Assembly (NCBI RefSeq): GCF_004212635.1
Contig: NZ_PSRT01000036.1
Location: 1-64,000 of the forward strand
Reading direction: 5' to 3'
From: Bradyrhizobium genosp. SA-3
GTDB taxonomy: Bacteria; Pseudomonadota; Alphaproteobacteria; Rhizobiales; Xanthobacteraceae
Length of the DNA: 64,000 bases
The notes under the pieces are model-generated. The model saw only the letters and a program-made list of their open reading frames with translations, was not told the DNA's origin and ran no database searches. A program made the position numbers and the translations under genes. Below are positions 27,568 through 34,657 of the stretch, piece by piece (the first letter of the stretch is position 1; each line of letters opens with the position of its first letter).

Positions 27568-27714
27568 GTGGGCGACATCGTCCGATTTGTCCCGAAATCC
27601 GAGCTGGAGCGGGCTCGCCTCATTCGCGAGGCGCGCGCGATCTATGACAGCATCTTTCCGCCGGCCGCACCCGACCGGGTGCCGCAGGACGGCGAGGAGC
27701 GCGTCAAGACTTGA
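27568..27714 (+). CDS. Small conserved-type hypothetical protein, 48 aa
   Basis: Starts at GTG 27568 with GGAG 5 nt upstream. The sequence begins MGDIVRFVPKSELERARLIR and continues with an alpha-helical, charged stretch and AIYDSIFPP. It looks like a small cytoplasmic protein family I recognise from Bradyrhizobium genomes, but without a known function. The frame extends a little upstream without a better start. Confidence 0.65.
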   Translation: MGDIVRFVPKSELERARLIREARAIYDSIFPPAAPDRVPQDGEERVKT

Positions 27715-27798
27715 TCATCGCTGTGCCGGGTTTTTGCGGCGAGCGCCTCCGGTAAAACGCCCGCGAGGCGGGCGCTTCCATTCGCAGCGAAGGTGGGC

Positions 27799-27993
27799 TC
27801 AGCAGGCTGCGTACCAGCCGTCCGGAAAGGGCAGCAGGGGCCAGGCGCCCTCGTTGTCATTGGCGGCTTTGGGCGTTGCAGCGTACGACCACGAGCGGGG
27901 CACGAATTCCTCCTCCGGCATGGGCGCGAAATCTTCGTGGATCATGACGTCCCGGACAGCATCCAGCAGCAAGTTGAATTCGGCTTCGCTCAT
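27799..27993 (-). CDS. Small hypothetical protein, 64 aa
   Basis: ATG at 27993 is preceded by GAGGG at a suitable distance. The protein is acidic (MSEAEFNLLLDAVRDVMIHE, then MPEEEFVPRSW) and contains the AANDN string common in rhizobial small proteins. It is convergent with the preceding 48-aa gene and divergent from the secreted Cys-rich gene. No function is recognised. Confidence 0.5.
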   Translation of the reverse strand: MSEAEFNLLLDAVRDVMIHEDFAPMPEEEFVPRSWSYAATPKAANDNEGAWPLLPFPDGWYAAC

Positions 27994-28043
27994 CACACCC
28001 TCGCAGAACGCGGATGGCGCAATGTCGCAAAGCCGGTTTGTTT

Positions 28044-28088
28044 CCCGATTGATCCGATCGTTCGCATTTTAACGATCCGGCGATCGGG
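28044..28088. promoter_or_regulatory. Interrupted inverted repeat in a divergent promoter region
   Basis: Outer arms CCCGAT / ATCGGG and inner arms GATCGTT / AACGATC surround the 8-nt centre CGCATTTT. It lies between the 64-aa gene (minus) and the secreted Cys-rich gene (plus), so it could be a shared operator or a transcript hairpin. Confidence 0.4.
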
Positions 28089-28145
28089 TCCCGATTGGTT
28101 AGCGATTCCTGAAAATTCGCTTGGGAACTCTAGATTCCTCCGCCT

Positions 28146-28178
28146 TGCGAGCAGTGTGAATAAAATCACATCCTCGCA
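28146..28178. promoter_or_regulatory. CRP/FNR-type palindrome inside a longer inverted repeat
   Basis: TGTGA-ATAAAA-TCACA (28155-28170) matches the CRP consensus core TGTGA-N6-TCACA exactly. It is flanked by a second pair of arms, TGCGAG (28146) and CTCGCA (28173). It is about 80 bp before the secreted Cys-rich gene. Whether a Crp/Fnr protein of this organism uses that half-site is unknown. Confidence 0.5.
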
Positions 28179-28251
28179 GCTTTATTTCCCGCACCGTCTG
28201 TCGCGACACCGGCCAACGCAGCCGGGGGCAGGGCAGAACGGGAGAGCAGTC

Positions 28252-28509
28252 ATGGAGGCGAGGTTCTTGCGGTTTGCAGGTGTGAAGAGCCGGGCGCGCC
28301 GTGCCTCGACCGTCGGGCTGTTTCTGACGCTGTTTGCCTCCGCCGCCCATGCGCAGGGAACGCCGGAGCAACGCCGGGCCTGCACGCCCGACGTCTACCG
28401 CCTCTGCGCCGGCGAAATTCCCAACATCCGTGCCATCACCGCGTGCCTGCGGCGCAACCGGGCCAGCCTGAGCGAAGCCTGCCGCAGCGTGTTCGACCAG
28501 GCCGGGTAG
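28252..28509 (+). CDS. Small secreted cysteine-rich repeat-like protein, 85 aa
   Basis: A signal peptide with an Arg-rich start and hydrophobic core STVGLFLTLFASAAHA (cleavage AHA|QG) is followed by about 50 residues with four cysteines in the pattern C-x7-C and C-x11-C (ACTPDVYRLCAG, then ACLRRNRASLSEACRSVF). This resembles one Cys-rich GLG1-type repeat, as found in many small alphaproteobacterial periplasmic proteins of unknown role. GGAG lies 7 nt before the ATG at 28252. Two disulfides are likely. Confidence 0.75.
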   Translation: MEARFLRFAGVKSRARRASTVGLFLTLFASAAHAQGTPEQRRACTPDVYRLCAGEIPNIRAITACLRRNRASLSEACRSVFDQAG

Positions 28510-28710
28510 CCTCTGTGGATTTGTGCGCAGCAAGTGGCTTGCGCGCCACGCAAATCCGCCGATCCGTGTCTGTGAATATGCTGCGGGCAAGCTGTTGATT
28601 AATGGTGAGCGCGCTCAACGGACGCGACGCCAAGTCTGGCGGTTCGGAATCCCGTGACGCGAGGCCAGAGTCCCCCGGATTCGCGTTCCATCCGGCCTAC
28701 AAGCCTTGGT

Positions 28711-29240
28711 GTTGCCCGACAGGCAAAACACGCCACTATTTGGTCAATCGTGATCGGCGAAAATATTCGCCTTTACAGAATTTCTGATTTGGCGCATTGT
28801 CGCGCCACCTCATCCCAGTCAGAGGGGCGTATCGCGATCGTCACGAAACGCGGGATGGGCCGTGGTGGACGCTGGCAGCACCGGCGCGATGAGGCAATCG
28901 CAGGGCGGGAGACCGTGAGCGATCGCCACGCGCAAACGACCGGTGCGACCAGCGTGCGGCAAAACCGTGTCGTCCTGACGCCCGGGGCCTGTGCGTCAAG
29001 TCTTGCGGTGATGCGTTTCGTCCAACCGGGCGCGCGCATCAGCGATCTGCAAGGCGACGGGGGCAATAGTGCATCGCTCCCCGGGGAGAGCTCGGCATAA
29101 GCCGTCAAACCACTGCGCAGGGAAGGCCGGGTTGTTTCCGGCTCCACCTGTATGCCGCTGTGCAGATTCTTGTAGCACACGCTTTCGCACAGTGGACCGC
29201 GGGTGCCCAGCCGGCACCCGGTCTTCCCTGCGCCCTCTGA
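28711..29240 (-). repeat. Long dispersed repeat, copy A (inverted relative to 48639-49156)
   Basis: About 530 bp that match the reverse complement of 48639-49156 at roughly 95% by eye, with a 14-nt insertion in this copy (ATCTGCACAGCGGC near 29155). Short frames inside it are arginine/proline-rich and shifted between copies, so it is treated as non-coding. With the shorter repeats at 29353 and 29469 it fills the 1.3-kb gap between the secreted Cys-rich gene and the PspA operon, which holds no supportable gene. Confidence 0.9.
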
Positions 29241-29352
29241 CAAAAGAGGGTGTCGAGATGGAGCATGACTCGGGTGAGAAGAGCCGCGAGGACGCGTAGG
29301 TGTGTCTGCGACAGAGATTTGCGTTGGTAGAGAGAGCTGTTGCGTCCAACTC

Positions 29353-29440
29353 CGTCACTGCGAGCGAAAGCGAAGCAATCCAGAATCCCTCCGCGGAAAG
29401 ACTCTGGATTGCTTCGTCGCAAGAGCTCCTCGCAATGACG
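29353..29440. repeat. Palindromic interspersed repeat (GCAATCCAGA family), copy 1
   Basis: Arms CGAAGCAATCCAGA and TCTGGATTGCTTCG pair perfectly, and the outer ends CGTCACTGCGAG / CTCGCAATGACG pair nearly so. The same family occurs at 43183-43269 and, truncated, at the window end. It would fold as a long hairpin in RNA. Confidence 0.88.
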
Positions 29441-29468
29441 TGGAGAGAGCGGTGTGCCTCAACCTCAG

Positions 29469-29580
29469 TCTCGTGCCCCGGACGCTGCGCAGCACCAGGC
29501 GTCATCGAGCGGCGCTCGTGGCCTGGGACCGGCTCTGCGCTGCAACGCCTTTGGCGTTGCCGCTTGTCCGGGACACGAGA
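29469..29580. repeat. Palindromic interspersed repeat (GTGCCCCGGAC type)
   Basis: Left end TCTCGTGCCCCGGA and right end TCCGGGACACGAGA are complementary at 13 of 14 positions. Internal GCAACGCC / GGCGTTGC form a second hairpin. No coding potential is seen. Confidence 0.75.
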
Positions 29581-29803
29581 GTGGCGGGGGTCGATCATGG
29601 GTTTGCCGAACGCTCCCCGCATTTCGCCTCAAATTGCAACTCTTGCGTGCAGGAAGTCTTGATCCGCTGTGATCTAGAGGTGATCGCCCGGCTTGAACGC
29701 GGGCCCGGACCACGGCGACTAACCGATAGAGTGCACAGGGATCAGCGGACCGTGATTGAGACTCCTCTTCCTAAAGTACCAAAATAGTGCTTTAGTGCTT
29801 TCC

Positions 29804-30958
29804 ATGAGCCCGTCGCCCCGAAACGCTCCGTCTGCGCTGCGTTACAGGCTTGCCCCTGATCCGGCCGCCAGGGCCGCGCTGGAGGCGACGTTCCAGGCTT
29901 ATGACCACATGATGGAGATGCTCGACGAGGTCGCGCGGAGCCATAACGTCGGTTCCAACGTGGTCCTGCTCCATGCCCATGCCTATGAGCCGATCCGTAA
30001 ACAGACCGCGCTGCCCTCACGCCTGGTGACGCTGGGCCTGCGCGACCGTGCCGACTATCGCGCGGCGCAGGGCCGCCGCCTGCCGCTCGACGACAAGCTC
30101 GCCAAGATCAAGGGCCCGGCCACCATTTCGATTGCAACCGTGCAAGGCCGCTTCAGCGTGCCGTTCGACTATGCCGGCTACGCCGAAGGCTGGGGGCGGA
30201 GCGTGCCCGCGCACCTGATCCGCACCGACGACGGTTTCGAAGTTCACTACGGCGTCACGCCGAACATTCTGCCAGAGGAGGAGAACGCTATGGATACCAT
30301 CGCTGCCGCCCCCGACAATTTCCTGTCCCGGGTCGGGCGTCTGATCGCCGGGATTGCCTATGACGCGATCGAGCAGGCGGAGGGCAAGAACAAGCTCAAA
30401 GTGGTTGGCCAAGCCATCCGCGAGATCGAGCGCGCCGAATGCGAGGCGCGCGATGCGCTCGCGGCCGCGCGCGCCGAGGAATACCGCCTCAACGCGCGCC
30501 GCACCGAGATCGAGCGCGAGATGGCCGACCTCGCGCCTAAAATCGAAGGGGCGATCACGGACGGGCGCGACGATCTCGCGCGCGCCGGCATCGCGCGGCA
30601 GATGGATCTGGAGGCGCAGTTCGAGGTGCTCTCGCGCGCCATCGACGAGAACAACGAGAAGATCGAGCAATGCGTGACGTCGCTGCGCGCCGTGCTCTCG
30701 GCGCTCCAAGACGCCGAGCAGCGCCGCGCCGATCTCGAAAAGAGCGAGGCCGTCGCAGGCCAGCAGGCGTCGGCATCACCCCGCAAGCAGGGCGGCGGTT
30801 ATGCGGCCGCGAAGGCGCTGCGCGCGGGCAGGGCGGTGGCACGGGTCACCGGCGTGCCGCCGGGCATCCCGTATTCGAGCGACATCGACGAGCTCAGCAC
30901 GTTGCATCGCGACAAGGAAATTGCAGCGAGGCTGGCCCGGTTGAAGTCGCGCTCCTGA
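29804..30958 (+). CDS. TnpB-like N-terminal domain joined in frame to PspA/IM30 protein
   Basis: The frame is open without a stop from 29756 to 30958. From ATG 29804 the product is 384 residues. Residues 1-160 resemble the N-terminal, non-catalytic part of IS605-type TnpB/OrfB: ALRYRLAPDP at the start, then LPSRLVTLGLRDRADYRA, TISIATVQGRFSVPF and AHLIRTDDGFEVHYGVT, in the family order. The similarity stops just where the RuvC nuclease domain should begin. Residues 163-384 are PspA: FLSRVGRLIAGIAYDAIEQA, the conserved GRDDLARAGIARQMDLEAQF and long coiled coils. PspA binds and stabilises stressed inner membrane. No Shine-Dalgarno precedes 29804, whereas the PspA part has an excellent one before ATG 30290. 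Either a fused protein, two products, or PspA alone is made. OB-fold and flotillin genes follow. Confidence 0.75.
   Translation: MSPSPRNAPSALRYRLAPDPAARAALEATFQAYDHMMEMLDEVARSHNVGSNVVLLHAHAYEPIRKQTALPSRLVTLGLRDRADYRAAQGRRLPLDDKLAKIKGPATISIATVQGRFSVPFDYAGYAEGWGRSVPAHLIRTDDGFEVHYGVTPNILPEEENAMDTIAAAPDNFLSRVGRLIAGIAYDAIEQAEGKNKLKVVGQAIREIERAECEARDALAAARAEEYRLNARRTEIEREMADLAPKIEGAITDGRDDLARAGIARQMDLEAQFEVLSRAIDENNEKIEQCVTSLRAVLSALQDAEQRRADLEKSEAVAGQQASASPRKQGGGYAAAKALRAGRAVARVTGVPPGIPYSSDIDELSTLHRDKEIAARLARLKSRS
30274..30292 (+). promoter_or_regulatory. Strong internal ribosome binding site and ATG at the PspA boundary
   Basis: AGAGGAGGAG (30274-30283) is followed 6-8 nt later by ATG at 30290, in frame with the upstream TnpB-like region. 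Starting here gives a 222-residue protein beginning MDTIAAAPDNFLSRVG, a normal PspA length and N-terminus. Confidence 0.75.
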
Positions 30959-30968
30959 GTGCCGTGTC

Positions 30969-31628
30969 ATGAGCGCTCTGCTCGAACACGTCATGTCGCC
31001 GGAGGTCAGGCCGTTCGCGATCGCGGCGGCCATGATCGTCATCGTCGGCTCGATCGAGGTGGTCTCGATGCTGGTCGGGGCTTCGCTCAGCGAAATGCTC
31101 GGCACCAACATCGATTTCGGCCACCCCAGCGACAATGGCGTGATCAACGCGATCTCATGGATCAATGTCGGTGGCGTGCCGCTGCTGATCTTCCTGCTGC
31201 TGTTGCTCGGCGCCTTCTCCATCACAGGCTTCCTGATCCAGGACGTCGCGCGGATGGTGGCCGGTCCGTTGCCGGCGACGGTCGCCTCGATCGGGGCGGT
31301 GGCCGTATCGGTTCCGTTGGTCCGCGGCGCCAGCCGTGCGATCGCGCGGGTCATTCCCAAGGACGAGAGCTACGCCGTCGGCCTCGGCGATCTGGTCGGC
31401 CGGGTTGGTGAGGTCGTCGTCGGTCCGCTCGACCAGGGGCCGCCGGGCCGCGTCAGCGTCGCCGACGTCCACGGCAATCGTCACTTCGTCTGGGCCGTCG
31501 CAGCACCTTCATCATCGCCCCTGCCGCAGGGAACCATGGTTCTGCTGGTCGATCGCGATGGCACCCGCTTCGTGGCGGTCAAGGCCGACGATGAACTCAA
31601 ACCCTCCAAGCCCACTCTAAGCAGCTAG
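30969..31628 (+). CDS. YqiJ-like membrane protein with C-terminal OB-fold
   Basis: 219 residues with three membrane segments (around IAAAMIVIVGSIEVVSMLV, LLIFLLLLLGAFSITGFLI and ATVASIGAVAVSVPLV), then a soluble beta-rich tail starting GLGDLVGRVGEVVVGPL, typical of NfeD/YqiJ OB-folds. Such proteins partner flotillins: E. coli yqiJ is next to yqiK, and here the flotillin gene follows 22 bp downstream. It starts 10 bp after the pspA stop. It probably regulates or scaffolds the flotillin assembly; the exact biochemical role is not known. Confidence 0.85.
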   Translation: MSALLEHVMSPEVRPFAIAAAMIVIVGSIEVVSMLVGASLSEMLGTNIDFGHPSDNGVINAISWINVGGVPLLIFLLLLLGAFSITGFLIQDVARMVAGPLPATVASIGAVAVSVPLVRGASRAIARVIPKDESYAVGLGDLVGRVGEVVVGPLDQGPPGRVSVADVHGNRHFVWAVAAPSSSPLPQGTMVLLVDRDGTRFVAVKADDELKPSKPTLSS

Positions 31629-31650
31629 CACGCCATTATCGGAGAAAGTC

Positions 31651-33354
31651 ATGTTCGACATTGCAGTCCCGGCCATGATCGGCGTCGCGCTGATCGTCGT
31701 CCTGGGGATCGTCTTCACCATTCTCTACAAGCGCGCCACCCGCGACGAGGCCTTCGTGCGCACCGGCCTCGGCGGCAAGAAGGTCGTGCTCGACGGCGGC
31801 GCCACGATCCTGCCGATCTTCCACTCCTATGCCAGCGTCAATCTGAAGACGCTGCGGCTCACCGTCGAGCGCAAGGAGCGGGAATCCCTCATCACCAAGG
31901 ACCGCCTGCGCGTCGATATCGTCGCCGAGTTCTACGTACGCGTCCGTCCCGACGAGGAGAGCATCGCGCTTGCAAGCCAGACGCTGGGCGCGCTGACCAA
32001 CGATGCCGAGGCGCTGCGCAACCAGGTCGAGGCGAAATTCGTCGACGGCCTGCGCTCGGTGGCCGCGACCATGACCATCCTGGAGCTCCAGGAGAAGCGC
32101 TCGGACTTCGTCAAGCACGTGCAGTCCACGGTCGAGTCCGATGTGAAATCGAACGGCCTCGAGCTGGAGTCGGTATCCCTGACGAAGCTGGACCAGACCG
32201 ACGTCAAGTTCTTCAACCCGGAAAACTTCTTCGACGCCGAAGGTCTCACCCAGCTCAAGACCATTACCGAGACCCGCCGCCGCGACCGCAACGCCATCGT
32301 TCGCGACAACGAGGTGGCGATCGCGCAGAAGGATCTCGAAGCACGGCAGCAGACCCTGACCATCGAACGCACCAAGAAGGAGGCCGAACTCTCGCAGGAG
32401 CGAGACATCGCCAACAAGACCGCGAGCACCCGCGCCGAGGTCGCGACCGCGACACAGACCGCGCGCCTGACCGAGGAGAACGCTCGCATCGACACCGACA
32501 GGGCTGTCGCAGAGAAGGAGGCGGGCGCCAAGCAGGTCAAGGAAACCGCCGTGATCGAGTCGGATCTGGCGATCAACAAGCGCAGGACCGACGCGCAGCG
32601 CGAGATCCAGATCGCGACCCAGGAGAACGAGATTCAGATCGCCGCCAAGAGCAAGCAGACCTCGGAGGCCGTCGCCGAGGCCAAGACCGCCGAAGCGCTC
32701 GCCGTCTCCGCCGAGGAAAAGGTCGTGACCGCGCGCGCCGTCGAGGTCGCCGATCGTGCCCGTCTGACCCAGGTGCTTGCCGCGCGTACCGAGGCCGAGC
32801 GCAAATCGACCGAGGTGATCGTGGCGGCCGAGGCAGACAAGAAGGCGGCGCTCGACCGCGCCGAGGCGATCACGACGCTGGCCACCGCCGAAGCGGAGTC
32901 CAACAAGATCAAGGCGGTCGGCGTCCGCAACATCGGTGAGGCCGAGGCCGCCGTCATCACCATGAAGAACGAGGCTCAGAACAAGCTCGGCAGCAACGTC
33001 ATCGATTTCGAGATCGCCAAGAAACGGATCGAGACCATGCCGGAAGCGCTCGCCGAGATGGTGAAGCCGATCGCCAACCTCAAGGACGTCCGCATCCTGC
33101 ATACCGGCGGCGCCTTCGGCGGCAATGGTAACGGCGCCGGCGGCAATGTCGGATTCGGCGAAGGGCTCGCCGGCGAGCTGCTCAAGGTGCATGCGCTGCG
33201 TCCGATGATCGACGAGATCTTGCGTCAGAGCGGCTTTGCGCCGGGCGAAGATCCCGTGAAGGCGTTGGTCGGCGCCGTGACGGGGAAGGGCAACGGCGCT
33301 GCGGTGCCGGCGGTTGCGCCCGCAGCGGAGAAAACAAACTCTGCCGATCTATGA
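31651..33354 (+). CDS. Flotillin-family protein (YqiK-like)
   Basis: 567-residue band-7/SPFH protein. A single N-terminal membrane helix (AVPAMIGVALIVVLGIVFTI) is followed by the PHB/SPFH domain (residues about 30-190), a very long Ala/Glu-rich coiled coil (about 210-440) with the flotillin EA repeats, and a Gly-rich C-terminus (GGAFGGNGNGAGGNVGFGEG). Flotillins form large oligomers that organise ordered membrane patches. It is the third gene of a PspA / OB-fold / flotillin operon. Confidence 0.92.
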   Translation: MFDIAVPAMIGVALIVVLGIVFTILYKRATRDEAFVRTGLGGKKVVLDGGATILPIFHSYASVNLKTLRLTVERKERESLITKDRLRVDIVAEFYVRVRPDEESIALASQTLGALTNDAEALRNQVEAKFVDGLRSVAATMTILELQEKRSDFVKHVQSTVESDVKSNGLELESVSLTKLDQTDVKFFNPENFFDAEGLTQLKTITETRRRDRNAIVRDNEVAIAQKDLEARQQTLTIERTKKEAELSQERDIANKTASTRAEVATATQTARLTEENARIDTDRAVAEKEAGAKQVKETAVIESDLAINKRRTDAQREIQIATQENEIQIAAKSKQTSEAVAEAKTAEALAVSAEEKVVTARAVEVADRARLTQVLAARTEAERKSTEVIVAAEADKKAALDRAEAITTLATAEAESNKIKAVGVRNIGEAEAAVITMKNEAQNKLGSNVIDFEIAKKRIETMPEALAEMVKPIANLKDVRILHTGGAFGGNGNGAGGNVGFGEGLAGELLKVHALRPMIDEILRQSGFAPGEDPVKALVGAVTGKGNGAAVPAVAPAAEKTNSADL

Positions 33355-33566
33355 ATGCCCGTTCATTGCTGCGGAGAATTCGAAACGATAAGAACAGGCC
33401 GTGCGTGTCTCGCGTCGCGCACCTCTTCCGGAGTGCTGGTCGATGGGTGTCTTGAACCTGTCGATTGCGCTCCGGACGGATCTTTCGAGGCAACGTCATT
33501 TGTTGCCGCGGCGCCTGCGCCGATCGACGCCAGGCGCCGAAGCCTGTTTCGATCGGGAGATTTTCA

Positions 33567-33935
33567 ATGAAGTATTTTCTGTCTGGACTGGTCGCGATCG
33601 GACTTGCGATCGCCGCCGCACCGTCGCTCGCGGCTGACGCCCGCAACGTCACCGTCGTCAATGAGACCGGGTATGCCATCAAATTCCTCGGCTTCAACGC
33701 GCCGGACGATGGCCTGGACGAATGGGAGAACGAGCTCGACAAGGTTTTGCAGAACCAGGCGAGCACCTATGTCGAGTTCGACGAGGACGACGAGGGATGT
33801 GTCTGGAACATTCGCGTCGACTGGCAGAACTATGACGAGGCGGTGCTGTGGAAGAACGTCAACCTCTGCAGGATCACCGCGCTGCGGCTGCGCTATGACT
33901 CCGGCACCAAGACCACCTCGTTCCTCGCCGAGTAG
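33567..33935 (+). CDS. Small secreted protein of unknown function, 122 aa
   Basis: Signal peptide MKYFLSGLVAIGLAIAAAPSLA, then a compact domain starting RNVTVVNETGYAIKFLGF and containing two cysteines (GCVWNIRVDW and NLCRITALRLRYD) that could form a disulfide. This resembles a rhizobial family of small beta-rich periplasmic proteins with no proven function. GGGAG lies 7 nt before ATG 33567. It is 212 bp after the flotillin gene, so its own promoter is likely. Confidence 0.75.
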   Translation: MKYFLSGLVAIGLAIAAAPSLAADARNVTVVNETGYAIKFLGFNAPDDGLDEWENELDKVLQNQASTYVEFDEDDEGCVWNIRVDWQNYDEAVLWKNVNLCRITALRLRYDSGTKTTSFLAE

Positions 33936-34061
33936 CCTGACCTGACATGGGGCCGCTTTCCGGCCCTTCCTCAGCCGCCTTGCGGAAGATGACGAATTCG
34001 TCTTTGCAAGCGCAACCGGCTTTGTTATACGCAGCCGCGCGCGAACGACTGGTTCGCCTTT

Positions 34062-34136
34062 TCCTCGGTAGCTCAGCGGTAGAGCATCCGACTGTTAATC
34101 GGATGGTCGCTGGTTCGAATCCAGCCCGGGGAGCCA
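34062..34136 (+). tRNA. tRNA-Asn (GTT)
   Basis: A 75-nt cloverleaf: acceptor arms TCCTCGG / CCGGGGA, discriminator G, encoded CCA, D-arm GCTCAGCGGTAGAGC, anticodon GTT at 34094-34096 and T-loop GTTCGAATC. Confidence 0.96.
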
Positions 34137-34335
34137 AATTCCGCTTATCTTTCAATGCTTTGAGGCCGCGCTCTGATGTGACGCGCGATCTGCAAGCACC
34201 GTCTGGTGCCCAATCCCGCGGAATCGGGTTCAAGCAGACGTGTCCAGCAGCGCCGTCGCGCCATGAGGACGGCGCCAAATCGACTCAATTCAAATCGAGC
34301 TTGGCCAGTGCCGGATCCTTACGGAGCTGATTCCC

Positions 34336-34515
34336 ATGCCAGACATCCAGGTCGACCGTACTCATATGGCCCCCTCGATTCTGCCGGCCGACGTTCCCGA
34401 GCTCAGCGACGATGAATGCCTCGCTTGCCTTGCGCGTGCGGTCGAGGCGCCCGACTCGGCGCGGCTGGACGAGGTCGCCGCTCTGATCGGCCGCCTCGCG
34501 GTGGCGATCGAGTGA
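34336..34515 (+). CDS. Possible small hypothetical protein, 59 aa
   Basis: Open frame from ATG 34336 with GGAG 9 nt upstream. The product is acidic and largely helical (LSDDECLACLARAVEAPDSA, then LIGRLAVAIE) with two cysteines spaced C-x2-C. Codon use matches the neighbours. No family is recognised; it could be a genuine small protein between tRNA-Asn and the Pcm-like gene. Confidence 0.5.
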   Translation: MPDIQVDRTHMAPSILPADVPELSDDECLACLARAVEAPDSARLDEVAALIGRLAVAIE

Positions 34516-34657
34516 TCCGTCTCGCCCTGATGATGCGGTGAGCTGCCAAGCCAGAGGGCTCCTCGCAGCCAACGGCCATGTTGCGTTTTGGCCGGGCATG
34601 TTCCAAAGATGCCGCCAACTCATCTCCGCGGCATCGTCCGCATTTCAGGGTCCGCAA

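Noticed and set aside
28773..29243. Possible protein beginning MSEGAGKTGCRLGTRGPLC inside long repeat A (a related start lies in copy B near 48636)
   Set aside because: The two copies differ by a 14-nt indel that shifts the frame, the sequence is Arg/Pro-rich, and there is no ribosome site; the repeat is better treated as non-coding.
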